64,000 nt of DNA from a bacterium (GCA_024742475.1 JANSYI010000019.1:62001-126000); one strand, 5' to 3'. Numbered from the stretch's first letter, positions 16,338 to 24,398 are shown. Numbers and translations: made by a program. The notes: generated by a model not told the origin, from the sequence alone.

Positions 16338-16900
16338 GACGCGACTCGATTGGCAGGTGGTTCGAAGACGGGGCGCAGGCCGGCGGCGCGCACCAAGGTG
16401 GCGATGCCCTCGCGGGTGGCCTCGTCGGGCCGGGTGACCCCGGCCAAGGGGAGCTTGCGGTCCGACTCGAGCGGACCGGCGAAGGTGTCGACGCCGAAGC
16501 CCAGGGCGATCTGGGCCAGGCGGATGCCGACCAGGTCGTGGCGGACCTCGACGCGTACGCGCGAAGGCAGGGCCAGGCGGGCCGCGGCGAGGCACCACAG
16601 GCGGTGCAGACCCGCCGCTTCGCGTGAGTACGCGGTCACGGCGACGCCCGCGGGCAGGGCTGCTCCGTTGTCGAGCAGCCACGCCGCGTAGGCGCGCCGG
16701 GCCTGTGCGTTGGGCTCGACGTGCACGACGAGGTGCTCTCCCGCGCTGGCTGAGGATGGCCATGGGCGAATCTCGGGGGAGATGGGGTCGGCACCGCGGA
16801 TCCAGATCGCCTCGCCGAACATCTCGGCGCGGCGGGCGGAGGCGCGGCGGCCCGCCGACGCGGGGTTGTGGTGCAGGGACAGCAAGGTGTCGATGTTCAT
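16334..16900 (-). CDS. MqnE-like C-terminal-domain protein without radical SAM site
   Basis: 188 residues. Its second half (VGIRLAQIALGFGVDTFAGP, then TREGIATLVRAAGLRP) lines up with the C-terminal part of MqnE in the next gene (IGIKTAQIAQSFGVDDIDGT, then NNLVRLIREAGRT). The N-terminal half has no CxxxCxxC motif and only one cysteine occurs in the protein, so it cannot bind the SAM-type Fe-S cluster. It lies between ubiX and mqnE with four-base overlaps on both sides, so it is co-translated with them. It could be an accessory subunit of MqnE or MqnC, or a decayed duplicate kept by coupling. Confidence 0.65.
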   Translation of the reverse strand: MNIDTLLSLHHNPASAGRRASARRAEMFGEAIWIRGADPISPEIRPWPSSASAGEHLVVHVEPNAQARRAYAAWLLDNGAALPAGVAVTAYSREAAGLHRLWCLAAARLALPSRVRVEVRHDLVGIRLAQIALGFGVDTFAGPLESDRKLPLAGVTRPDEATREGIATLVRAAGLRPVFEPPANRVAS

Positions 16901-17505
16901 GCGTCGTCTCCCCAGCGAGGAAGCAGCGGAAGGCGGAGGCCGGCGTGATCGAGGGCGCGCAGCACCACCGAGTCGACGGCCTGCTCGAGCGACTTCACGC
17001 CGGCGTAGAAAGAAGGGATGGCCGGCATCACTACGGCGCCGGCCTCGGTGACCGCGACCATGTTGCGCAGGTGGACCAGCGACAGCGGCGTCTCGCGGGC
17101 CAGCAGGATCAGCGTCTTGCGCTCCTTGAGGGCCACCTCGCCCGCGCGCGAGAGCAGGTCCCCACCGCCGCCGTGGGCGAGGCGGGCCAGGGTGCTCATC
17201 GAGCAGGGGGCGACGATCACCGCGTCGGGAGCGTTGCTGCCCGAGGCGAACGGTGCCCCGAAGTCCTTGTGCCCGTAGCGTCGAAAGCCATGCAGGGACT
17301 CGGGCATGGGCTCGTCGAGCTCGCCCTTCCAGCACACCGCCGCGTTGGACGACGCGGTCCAGGCCACGCGCAGCTGCGGCATCGGGTCCATGCCCTCGAT
17401 GCGTCCCTCGCGGACGTCGGCAAGCAGGGTGAGCAGCCGCTTGGCGTAGATCGACCCCGACGCTCCCGCGACGCACACGACGATGCTGCGCGGAGGCGCC
17501 GTCAT
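16897..17505 (-). CDS. ubiX: UbiX/Pad1-type flavin prenyltransferase
   Basis: 202 residues. Makes prenylated FMN, the cofactor of UbiD-type decarboxylases. The N-terminal VVCVAGASGSIYAKRLL is the FMN-binding loop, and APCSMSTLARLAHGGGGDLLSRA and LARETPLSLVHLRNM are the other family blocks. It overlaps the menG stop by four bases (ATGA). In futalosine operons this family is called MqnM. The matching UbiD-family gene lies at 24.4 kb rather than in this operon. Confidence 0.9.
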   Translation of the reverse strand: MTAPPRSIVVCVAGASGSIYAKRLLTLLADVREGRIEGMDPMPQLRVAWTASSNAAVCWKGELDEPMPESLHGFRRYGHKDFGAPFASGSNAPDAVIVAPCSMSTLARLAHGGGGDLLSRAGEVALKERKTLILLARETPLSLVHLRNMVAVTEAGAVVMPAIPSFYAGVKSLEQAVDSVVLRALDHAGLRLPLLPRWGDDA

Positions 17506-18251
17506 CGAGGCACCTCGGCCCGGACGATCCACGCCATGCCCATGGTGAGCTTGGTGTGCGAGACGTTCACGAAGCCGTGCTCGCCGAGCAGCGCCTCGTA
17601 GTCCTGCACGGCCTCGAACTTGCCGATGCTCTTGGGCAGGTAGGTGTACGCGTCGAGGTCGCCCGTCGCCGCCCATCCCACGACCGGGAGCACGGTGCGG
17701 TTGTAGGCGGTGTGCAGCAGGCGGCTGAGCCCAGAGGTGGGCCGGAAGAACTCGAGGATCGTCAGGCGCCCGCCGGGGCGAAGCGTCCGCGCCTGTTCGG
17801 CCGTCGCGCGGGGCAGGTCGGAGACGTTGCGGACCCCAAACGCGCAAAAGATGGCGTCGAGGCTGTCGTCGTCGAACGGCAGGTCGTGCGCGTCCATGGG
17901 CTGCGGGGTGATGCGCTCGCCGACGGCCCCGGTGAGCTTGTGGGCACCCTTGGCGAGCATCTCCTCGGCGAAGTCACCCGCGACGATGTCGGCCTGCGGG
18001 TACTGCCGGTGGATCTCGACGCTGCTGTCCATCGTGCCCGCGCACAGATCGAGGACCGCGGCGCGGCGTGATCCGTCTGGGTTTGCGGGCATCGTCTCGG
18101 GCAGCAGGCCGCGGACGGCTTCGTTGCGCCAGCGGACGTCGATGCCCATGGACATCAGCCGGTTGGCGCGGTCGTAGCCGTGCGCGATGCGGTCGAACAT
18201 GCCTTGGACGCGCTCTCCGTGCGCGTCGACGGTGGGGGTGGTCGAGCTCAT
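17502..18251 (-). CDS. menG: Demethylmenaquinone methyltransferase (MenG/UbiE family)
   Basis: 249 residues. Adds the C-2 methyl group with SAM in the last step of menaquinone synthesis. Family landmarks are FDRIAHGYDRANRLMSMGID (residues 19-38), the SAM site VLDLCAGTMDSS (usually a DxxxGTG loop; here AGTMD), and FGVRNVSDLPRATAEQARTL with GGRLTILEF. Its ATG shares one base with the stop of the upstream polyprenyl synthase gene. Confidence 0.9.
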   Translation of the reverse strand: MSSTTPTVDAHGERVQGMFDRIAHGYDRANRLMSMGIDVRWRNEAVRGLLPETMPANPDGSRRAAVLDLCAGTMDSSVEIHRQYPQADIVAGDFAEEMLAKGAHKLTGAVGERITPQPMDAHDLPFDDDSLDAIFCAFGVRNVSDLPRATAEQARTLRPGGRLTILEFFRPTSGLSRLLHTAYNRTVLPVVGWAATGDLDAYTYLPKSIGKFEAVQDYEALLGEHGFVNVSHTKLTMGMAWIVRAEVPR

Positions 18252-19291
18252 CAGTGGGTCCTCCGGACGACGTAGTTGGGGATCTGCTGCAGCGCTTCCT
18301 TGGCGTCCGAGGGGGGCAGGGGTGCCAGGGCCTCGGCGGCCGCGTCGGCGTGGCGATCGGCGATGGTGCGTGCCTGTGCGACCGAGTCGCTGGCGAGCAC
18401 GCGTCGCATGATGTCGTTGGCCGCCTCGTCCGAGAGCGGGGGGCCCCCGCCAAACGCCGCGAGCACGTCGTCGTGCAGCGCCGTGTCGTGCTCGCACGCG
18501 AGCAGCAGCGGCAGCGTCCACTTGCCCTCGCGAAGGTCTTGTCCGGGCACTTTGCCCGTCTGCGAAGGGGCCGAGGCCCGAATGCCGTAGTCGAGCAGAT
18601 CGTCGGCGATCTGAAACGCGTAGCCGAGCTCGAGGCCAAAGCGTCGCAGCGGCTCGCGGTATTGCGGCGGCGCGAAGCAGCCCACCGTCGCGCACCAGGC
18701 GATGAGCGTGGCCGTCTTGCGCTCGATGATCATGTCGTAGTGGGCGCGGTCGAGGGCCTGACCCCCGGCGCCGTACAGCTGTGCGACCTCGCCTTCGGCC
18801 ATGCGCATGACCGTGTCGGCCATCGACTGCACCGCGTCGATGTGGGCGGTCTGCGCGACCGCCTGAAGCGAGCGCGCCAGGCAGAAGTCGCCGGTGAGCA
18901 CCGAGATGCCGTTGCCGTGCACGATGCGGGGGCAGGGCCGGCCGCGCCGGAACTCGCCCTCGTCGATCACGTCGTCGTGCAGGAGCGTCGCGGTGTGCAG
19001 CAGCTCGCCCACGGCGGCCACGGTGATGCGGTGTGGGTCGGTCACCCCGGTCGCCCGGGCGCACAGCAGCGCGAGCAGGGGGCGCAGGCGCTTGCCGCCC
19101 GCGAAGGCGAGGTGCCCCGCGGCGTCGGGGATGACGGTGACGTCCGAGTGCATCAGGTCGCGCAGGCGCGTCTCGGCGTCGGCGAGGTCGGCGGCCACGA
19201 GCCGGATGCACTGGGCGAGAAAGGCCGCCTGTGCGCCCGCGGGCGGCGAGGGTCGGGCGGTTGACGAGAGGTCAGTTGCCGATGGGTGCAT
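18251..19291 (-). CDS. Long-chain polyprenyl diphosphate synthase
   Basis: About 346 residues. Builds the isoprenoid side chain of menaquinone. The first Asp-rich motif is LHDDVID (D106, D107, D110), preceded by GGKRLRP, and the second is IADDLLDYG (D230, D231, D234). Product length cannot be read reliably from the sequence. ATG 19291 is chosen because GAGA lies 4 bases upstream; ATG 19300 is an alternative. The gene overlaps the end of the regulator gene by 20 bases, so it is its first downstream partner. Confidence 0.9.
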   Translation of the reverse strand: MHPSATDLSSTARPSPPAGAQAAFLAQCIRLVAADLADAETRLRDLMHSDVTVIPDAAGHLAFAGGKRLRPLLALLCARATGVTDPHRITVAAVGELLHTATLLHDDVIDEGEFRRGRPCPRIVHGNGISVLTGDFCLARSLQAVAQTAHIDAVQSMADTVMRMAEGEVAQLYGAGGQALDRAHYDMIIERKTATLIAWCATVGCFAPPQYREPLRRFGLELGYAFQIADDLLDYGIRASAPSQTGKVPGQDLREGKWTLPLLLACEHDTALHDDVLAAFGGGPPLSDEAANDIMRRVLASDSVAQARTIADRHADAAAEALAPLPPSDAKEALQQIPNYVVRRTH

Positions 19292-19853
19292 CGTTCTCAT
19301 GAGGCTCACGGGGTGTGCTCGCGCCAAAGCGAGCGGCACGCGTAGCGATGTTGGTGAGGAGGTCGCGGACGGGGCCGCGGTCCACGAAGGCGTCGATGAA
19401 GCGGCGCCCGAGGACGAAGAACTCGGAGAGCTGGCGGACGCGCAGCAGGGCGAACGACGAGGCCGCCGAGGGCTGCTCGACCTCCGACAGCGCGGAGACG
19501 ATCCGACCGACGCGCTCGATGGCGTTGTCGACCTGGTCGCGCTCGCGTCGGCGGAAGACGCCCGTGATCACTTTCCACATGTCGGTCTCGGCGACGTAGA
19601 GCCGGCCCTGGCGCCGGAGGACCCCCCACTGCACCAGGGACGAGAGCGTCATGGAGGTAGAGCCGGCGCTGATGCCCAACCGGCGCTGAATGTCGCCGTG
19701 GCTCATCGGCTCCTCACACAGGAACAGCAGCCCGTAGATCCGGCCCTGCGTCTTGGTGAAGCCCCAGAACGCCGCAATGTTGCCGAAGACGTCCGCCAGC
19801 TCGTCCTGGGCGAACGTCAGCGCGCGGTCGGCGTCGGGGCTTTGGGCGGTCAT
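19272..19853 (-). CDS. GbsR/MarR-family transcriptional regulator heading the menaquinone operon
   Basis: 193 residues. GFTKTQGRIYGLLFLCEEPMSHGDIQRRLGISAGSTSMTLSSLVQWGVLRRQGR is, in overview, a winged helix-turn-helix of the GbsR/MarR type (recognition helix SAGSTSMTLSSLVQ). A helical C-terminal dimer region follows. Overlap with the polyprenyl synthase gene puts it first in the operon, so it probably controls it. An imperfect inverted repeat at 19875-19897, just upstream, is a candidate operator. An in-frame ATG at 19880 would add nine residues but would put the start inside that repeat. Confidence 0.75.
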   Translation of the reverse strand: MTAQSPDADRALTFAQDELADVFGNIAAFWGFTKTQGRIYGLLFLCEEPMSHGDIQRRLGISAGSTSMTLSSLVQWGVLRRQGRLYVAETDMWKVITGVFRRRERDQVDNAIERVGRIVSALSEVEQPSAASSFALLRVRQLSEFFVLGRRFIDAFVDRGPVRDLLTNIATRAARFGASTPREPHENDAPIGN

Positions 19854-19874
19854 GGGGGGCGATTGTGCGCGTCT

Positions 19875-19897
19875 GTTCATTTCATTTTGAAGTGAAC
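19875..19897. promoter_or_regulatory. Candidate operator of the GbsR/MarR regulator
   Basis: GTTCATTTC (19875-19883) and GAAGTGAAC (19889-19897) form an inverted repeat, 8 of 9 positions paired, with a 5-base spacer. It lies 22 bases upstream of the regulator start and is AT-rich compared with its surroundings. Confidence 0.45.
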
Positions 19898-19982
19898 TCG
19901 GCGGCGAGGGGGACCTACCGCGAGGACTGCGAGGTGTCAACGACCCCGACGAACGGGTGCCCTGCCAGCGCGCGCAGAGGCC

Positions 19983-19988
19983 TATCAT
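19983..19988 (+). promoter_or_regulatory. TATCAT -10-like box before the leader ORF
   Basis: TATCAT is followed by 7 bases and ATG 19996, the spacing seen at other leaderless starts here. It is the likely promoter for the YGxPP lipoprotein and radical SAM genes. Confidence 0.4.
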
Positions 19989-19995
19989 TAGGGTC

Positions 19996-20055
19996 ATGGC
20001 GCCCACGGTCTGCACACGCTGCCTTGCAACCCGACGAAGTCCGGAGGAGGGCTGA
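19996..20055 (+). CDS. Possible 19-residue leader peptide with CxxC
   Basis: ATG 19996 to TGA 20053-20055 encodes MAPTVCTRCLATRRSPEEG. It ends three bases before the start of the YGxPP lipoprotein and is in the same frame. Its MAxxVCxxC start resembles that of the next protein (MALIVCGGC). It may be a leader ORF that couples translation to the next start, whose GGAGGAGG ribosome site lies inside it. Confidence 0.3.
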   Translation: MAPTVCTRCLATRRSPEEG

Positions 20056-20058
20056 GCG

Positions 20059-20583
20059 ATGGCGCTGATCGTCTGCGGTGGATGCCGCCGCCACGTCCGC
20101 GAAGGCCAGGACTGTCCATTCTGCGGCGCGTCGAGCCGCACGACGCTGCACCTGTGGAAAGCCGCGGTGCTCACCGCGATGGTCCCCCTGGGGCTGACCG
20201 CCTGCTACGGGGCCCCGCAGACGCCCGGGCCCACCGACGCCGAGGGCGCCGCGCCTGCCGAGGACGCGCGGGACGCCACGACGCCCCCCGCCTCGCCCGA
20301 GCTCGACTCGGCCGTGCCCGACCCCAGCGGTCATGACCCCGCGCCCGAGCCCGAGCCCGAGCCCGAACCCGAGACGCCCGAGCCCGTGGACACGAGCCCA
20401 CCGGAGCCCGAGCCCAGCGACGACAACAACAACGCGCCCGACGGCACGGACACGCCGATCGTCGAGAAGCCGCGGCCGGCCAAGAAGTACGGCGCGCCGC
20501 CGCGTCCCAAGCCGAAGTACGGCGGACCGCCGCGGCCCGACCCGCCCCCCAAACCCGTGCCGAAGCCCACGCCCGGCGAGTAG
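20059..20583 (+). CDS. Zinc-ribbon/lipobox protein with C-terminal YGxPP repeats, candidate radical SAM substrate
   Basis: 174 residues. An N-terminal zinc ribbon (C6, C9, C19, C22) precedes a hydrophobic stretch with lipobox LTAC (C49), an unusual order. A long Pro/Glu/Asp-rich linker (PEPEPEPEPE) follows. The tail has two near repeats: KKYGAPPRPKP (Y144) and PKYGGPPRPDP (Y154). The stop TAG is followed at once by the ATG of a radical SAM/SPASM gene. A strong GGAGGAGG ribosome site lies upstream. The repeats and gene pairing suggest, but do not prove, that the tail is modified by the radical SAM enzyme. Confidence 0.6.
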   Translation: MALIVCGGCRRHVREGQDCPFCGASSRTTLHLWKAAVLTAMVPLGLTACYGAPQTPGPTDAEGAAPAEDARDATTPPASPELDSAVPDPSGHDPAPEPEPEPEPETPEPVDTSPPEPEPSDDNNNAPDGTDTPIVEKPRPAKKYGAPPRPKPKYGGPPRPDPPPKPVPKPTPGE

Positions 20584-21882
20584 ATGCGGCGACGTTCGCT
20601 CCCCATTGCGCCGCCCGGCCCGCCGGCGGTGCGCGGTCGCCCTCTCGAGGACCACGCGCGCCCAGTCGACGCCGTGCGACCGCGCTATGCCGTCTGGGAG
20701 ATCACGCTGCAGTGCGACCTGGCGTGCCGGCACTGCGGATCCCGAGCCGGTCGCGCGCGTCCGGACGAGCTCGACACCGCCGAGGCGCTCGACCTGGTGG
20801 GTCAGATCGCCGATCTCGGGGTCGAAGACGTCACGCTGATCGGCGGCGAGGCGTACCTGCGGAAAGACTGGCTGGAGATCGCGGCGGCGCTCATCGAGCG
20901 CGGCGTCGACACGTCGGTGACCACCGGCGGGCGCGGCATAGACCCCGCACGCGCGCGCGACATGGCCCGGGTGGGCATCTCGACCGTGTCGGTCTCCATC
21001 GACGGGCTTGCGGCCACCCATGACCACCTGCGTGCGGTCAAGGGCAGCTACGACGCGGCCCTCGGCGCGCTGAAGGCTCTGCGCGAGGCCGGCGTCCCAG
21101 TGTCGGTCAACACCCAGATCTGCGCGCCCAACCTCCGCGAGATCGAGCCGCTCTTCGAGCGCATTGCGGGGCTGGGTGTCCATAGCTGGCAGGTCCAGCT
21201 CACCGTGGCGATGGGGCGCGCCGCCGACGACCCATCGCTCTTGCTGCAGCCGTGGCAGATGCTCGAGGTCATGCCCATGGTCGCGCGCCTGCAGCGTCGC
21301 TGCGACGAGGCGGGCATCGTGCTGTGGCCGGGTACCAACATCGGCTACTTCGGCCCCTACGAGTCGCTCCTGCGGCGCGAGGACGAAGGCCAGCACACCA
21401 CCGCGTGCACGGCGGGCCGCGACACTCTGGGCATCGAGGCCAACGGCGACATCAAGGGGTGCCCGTCGTTGCCCACCGCCGCGTACGTCGGCGGCAACCT
21501 GCGGGACCACGCGTTGCGTGACATCTGGGAGCGCGCGTCGGCCCTCCGGTTCACGCGCGTGCGTCCCCGGGCCGAGCTGTGGGGGCGCTGCGGGAGCTGC
21601 TACTACGCCGACGTGTGCATGTCGGGCTGCACCTGGACCGGCCACGTGCTCACGGGGCGGCGGGGCAACAACCCGTTCTGCCACCACCGCGCGCTGGAGC
21701 TGCTGGCCGAGGGGCTTCGAGAGCGACTCGTCCCCAAGTCGGCGGCGCCCAACGAGCCCTTCGACCACGGAGCCTTCGAGATCGTCGAGGAACCGTGGCC
21801 CGACGCGCTCCGACGCCTCGCCGACGCGCTGGCCGGGGCCCAGCCCGACGACCCGCCGCGATGGCTGACCGAGGCTGGCTGA
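20584..21882 (+). CDS. Radical SAM/SPASM-domain enzyme, possible peptide maturase
   Basis: 432 residues. The SAM Fe-S site is C44, C48, C51 in TLQCDLACRHCGSRAG. GGEAYLRKDW is the SAM-binding strand. The C-terminal SPASM region carries a cysteine-rich set (TACTAGRDTLGIEANGDIKG, RCGSCYYADVCMSGCTW, NNPFCHH) that would hold auxiliary clusters. Such enzymes mostly modify ribosomal peptides, though some act on small molecules or proteins. It starts on the base after the stop of the YGxPP lipoprotein gene, so the two are co-translated. The HtrA-like protease gene follows after 272 bases. Confidence 0.85.
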   Translation: MRRRSLPIAPPGPPAVRGRPLEDHARPVDAVRPRYAVWEITLQCDLACRHCGSRAGRARPDELDTAEALDLVGQIADLGVEDVTLIGGEAYLRKDWLEIAAALIERGVDTSVTTGGRGIDPARARDMARVGISTVSVSIDGLAATHDHLRAVKGSYDAALGALKALREAGVPVSVNTQICAPNLREIEPLFERIAGLGVHSWQVQLTVAMGRAADDPSLLLQPWQMLEVMPMVARLQRRCDEAGIVLWPGTNIGYFGPYESLLRREDEGQHTTACTAGRDTLGIEANGDIKGCPSLPTAAYVGGNLRDHALRDIWERASALRFTRVRPRAELWGRCGSCYYADVCMSGCTWTGHVLTGRRGNNPFCHHRALELLAEGLRERLVPKSAAPNEPFDHGAFEIVEEPWPDALRRLADALAGAQPDDPPRWLTEAG

Positions 21883-22154
21883 TTCAGGTCAAGGAGCAGG
21901 GAGCCCAGTCCGAGAGACGTGCACGAAGCAATGCAGGCGGGCGGTGGCCGACCGCTCCGACCCCGCGCCGACCCTGGCCTCCACGGCCAGGATCCTATGA
22001 CCCTCGGGGGCAGGTTGCGCCAGTTCCGCGTCGCTCGCTCAGCCCCTCCCGCGCCCGACCCGCGCCCGGACACGATTGGGCCACTACACGTCTTTCGGAC
22101 TGGTCCTTTCTCTTCCTCCCCGCGTGCCCGCGCAGCTGCTACCTTGGAAGAGAC

Positions 22155-23594
22155 GTGTCCGAGGCTCCCTCCAGCACACTGTGGCTCGCGGCCGGGGCTG
22201 GCATCACCGGGGTGTTGCTCGGAGGCGCCGCCGTCTACCTCGGAGCCCGCGGCGATGTGGCGCCTCAGGCCCAGGTCCGCGCCACGCCGCCCTCGCCGGA
22301 GGCCGCGCCTGCCGACAGGCAACCTCCGCCCGCTGCCCCCACGCTGGCCGAGGCCGTCGCGAAGACGATGGACAGCGTGGTCAACCTCGAGTCGTCGCAG
22401 GGGCTCGGCGCCGGCGTCATCGTCGACCCCTCGGGCATCGTGCTCACCAACTACCACGTGCTCGCCGAGGCCCTGCGCCCCCCGCCCACCCTGTTCGGTA
22501 CCCGCTTGGGCGCGATGCCGGTGCTCACCGCTCGCTTCGCCGACGACCACGTCGTGGGTGCCTCGGTGCTCGTCGCCGACCCCGATGAGGACTTGGCGAT
22601 CGTTCGACTCGAGCGCCCCGAAGGCGAAACGCTGCCCTACGCGGCGGCGGCGATCGGACGCAGCGGCGAGCTCGTGGTCGGGCAGGAGGTGTTCGCGGTC
22701 GGCAACCCGCTGGGTCTGCGCAACACCGTCAGCCGCGGCATCGTCTCCGCGCTCGACCGCACGGGCGTGCTCGCCGACCCGCAGCAGGCCGTGTTGCAGC
22801 TCGACGCGTCGATCAACGTCGGCAACTCCGGCGGCCCTCTGTTCAACCTTCGCGGCGAGCTGGTCGGCATCGTCACGGCCCGTCGTCAGCAGGCCGAGGG
22901 CATCGCGTTCGCGCTGCCCATGGACCACGTGCGGGGCTTTCTCGAGGCACTCACGACCCCCGATGGCGCCCGCTCGGGCGTCATCGGAGTCACGCTCGGC
23001 TCGAGTGACGCGCCGCCCGAGGCCGCGGTCTCGCTTGGGTACCGGGCCGGCCTGGTCGTCGAGCGCGTCGCCGCCGGCGGCCCCGCATCCAAGGCCGGTC
23101 TCGAGTCTGGCGACGTCATCGTGGCGCTGCGCGGCAAGCGGCTCGACGGGCTCTCCGACACCCGCACGCCGGCCCTCGCGGCGCACCTGCAGAAGACGGT
23201 GCGAGGCATGTTCGAAGGCGAGGTGCTCGGGGTCACCGTCATCCGCGGCGCCAAGGTGCTCGAGCTGTCGGTCGAGATTGCGGCCGCGAGCGAGCGCGAC
23301 CAGATCCGCATCGACGCCGAAGAACTGCTGGGCCTGGGACTGGCGCCGAGCGCTATGCGACCCACCATCGCGCGCGTCATGCCAGGCACGCAGCTGTGGG
23401 GAGATCCAGACCTGCTCGTCGGCGCGACGCTGAGCTCGGTCATGGGCACCGATGTCGCGGGCTACGAGGACCTCGCCGAGCGCCTTGGCGAGATGCGCAG
23501 GATCCGGCAGCAGCGCGGCGGGTCTCCGCGCGTGCTGGTGGGGTTCGTCAAGGACGGCGAGCGCCACGCCGCGTTGCTGCGCCTGTCGCAATGA
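22155..23594 (+). CDS. Membrane-anchored HtrA-like serine protease with PDZ domain
   Basis: 479 residues. An N-terminal membrane anchor (LWLAAGAGITGVLLGGAAVYLG, in part) is followed by a Pro-rich linker and a trypsin-like domain with H101 (NYHVL), D146 (PDEDLAIV) and S225 (GNSGGPLF). A PDZ-like segment (GLVVERVAAGGPASKAGLES, GDVIVALRGK) follows, and an extra C-terminal region of about 110 residues is not recognised. It is predicted to act in the periplasm in protein quality control or processing. The GTG start has GGAAGAG just upstream. Position after a radical SAM gene raises the possibility that it processes that system's product. Confidence 0.85.
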   Translation: MSEAPSSTLWLAAGAGITGVLLGGAAVYLGARGDVAPQAQVRATPPSPEAAPADRQPPPAAPTLAEAVAKTMDSVVNLESSQGLGAGVIVDPSGIVLTNYHVLAEALRPPPTLFGTRLGAMPVLTARFADDHVVGASVLVADPDEDLAIVRLERPEGETLPYAAAAIGRSGELVVGQEVFAVGNPLGLRNTVSRGIVSALDRTGVLADPQQAVLQLDASINVGNSGGPLFNLRGELVGIVTARRQQAEGIAFALPMDHVRGFLEALTTPDGARSGVIGVTLGSSDAPPEAAVSLGYRAGLVVERVAAGGPASKAGLESGDVIVALRGKRLDGLSDTRTPALAAHLQKTVRGMFEGEVLGVTVIRGAKVLELSVEIAAASERDQIRIDAEELLGLGLAPSAMRPTIARVMPGTQLWGDPDLLVGATLSSVMGTDVAGYEDLAERLGEMRRIRQQRGGSPRVLVGFVKDGERHAALLRLSQ

Positions 23595-23636
23595 CCCCTC
23601 CTCGCCGGTTTGTTGGGGCCTGCCGCGCGGCGCTGG

Positions 23637-23642
23637 TACGGT
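23637..23642 (+). promoter_or_regulatory. TACGGT -10-like box for the lipoprotein gene at 23.6 kb
   Basis: TACGGT is followed by 6 bases and ATG 23649; no Shine-Dalgarno sequence. A weak TTGGGG lies 18 bases further upstream. Confidence 0.45.
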
Positions 23643-23648
23643 GGGCGC

Positions 23649-24398
23649 ATGCGCGTCGCATTGCCCTTCATCGCGCTCTGCGTCGTCCTCGCGGGTTGCC
23701 GGGGCGACGTCGCTCGCGCGCGGCCCCTGACCGCGTCGCTGACCGACGCGTTGCCCGAAGCGCCGAGCGCCGATCTGCTTGCGCGGGCGCGGGCGAGCGT
23801 ACGTGACGGCGCAATCGATCCGGCGATGCGGGCCGCCCTCGCCGCGAGCGCCCTGCCTCGCGATCGCAGGGCCGCGCGCATGCTCGCCGCCCTCGAGGCC
23901 CCGGCGCCGCCCGAGGAGCCCGCGGCGGAGCCGACCCACGGGGAGTTCGGCGAGGCGCCGCGCATCAAGCTGGGCACCGCGCCGCCACGGGTGCCCGCCC
24001 GTCCCGCCAAGGCGTCGGCCACAGCTCCGAGGGCGGCCGCTGCACCTGCATCGACCACGCGCTCGGCCGCACCGCCCTCGATCGCCCGGGCGCGGCTGGA
24101 GAAGCTGGCGATGTCGACCACGAAGAAGGGCGCTTCGCTGTCGCTGCGTGGCTCGGGCGGCCTCGTGGTCGGAGTGGCGTCGCAGCCCCGCTCGGGCATC
24201 GTGCGCTTGGTCATGGATGCCGAGGCCTCCGCGGGCGCCCTGAGGGCGCGCCCGAAGATCTCCGGCGCACGCGTCACCGGGATTCGACGCACCGGAAAGA
24301 CGGTGTTCGTCACGCTGTCGCTCGACCCGGGCTGGTCGCTGCGCGGCATCGTCCGCACGCGCGCCGGCGCCCGCGTGGACCTGAATCGACCCGCGTGA
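23649..24398 (+). CDS. Lipoprotein with AMIN-like C-terminal domain
   Basis: 249 residues. Lipobox LAGC, then helical and Ala/Pro-rich segments, and a C-terminal domain of about 85 residues (SGIVRLVMDAEASAGALRAR, then KTVFVTLSLDPGWSLRGIVR). The alternating-strand pattern resembles AMIN domains, which localise envelope proteins to peptidoglycan or secretin complexes; this match is weak. Reads in the same direction as the protease and decarboxylase genes, with its own start-proximal box. Confidence 0.5.
   Translation: MRVALPFIALCVVLAGCRGDVARARPLTASLTDALPEAPSADLLARARASVRDGAIDPAMRAALAASALPRDRRAARMLAALEAPAPPEEPAAEPTHGEFGEAPRIKLGTAPPRVPARPAKASATAPRAAAAPASTTRSAAPPSIARARLEKLAMSTTKKGASLSLRGSGGLVVGVASQPRSGIVRLVMDAEASAGALRARPKISGARVTGIRRTGKTVFVTLSLDPGWSLRGIVRTRAGARVDLNRPA

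Noticed and set aside
20053..20055. TGA between two CxxC-like segments as a selenocysteine codon
   Set aside because: The next ATG has a strong ribosome site, the downstream protein is complete on its own, and no selenocysteine insertion hairpin was evident.
20335..20430. Repeated CCCGAG units as a DNA repeat or CRISPR-like element
   Set aside because: It is codon-level repetition of Pro-Glu in a coding linker, without spacers.
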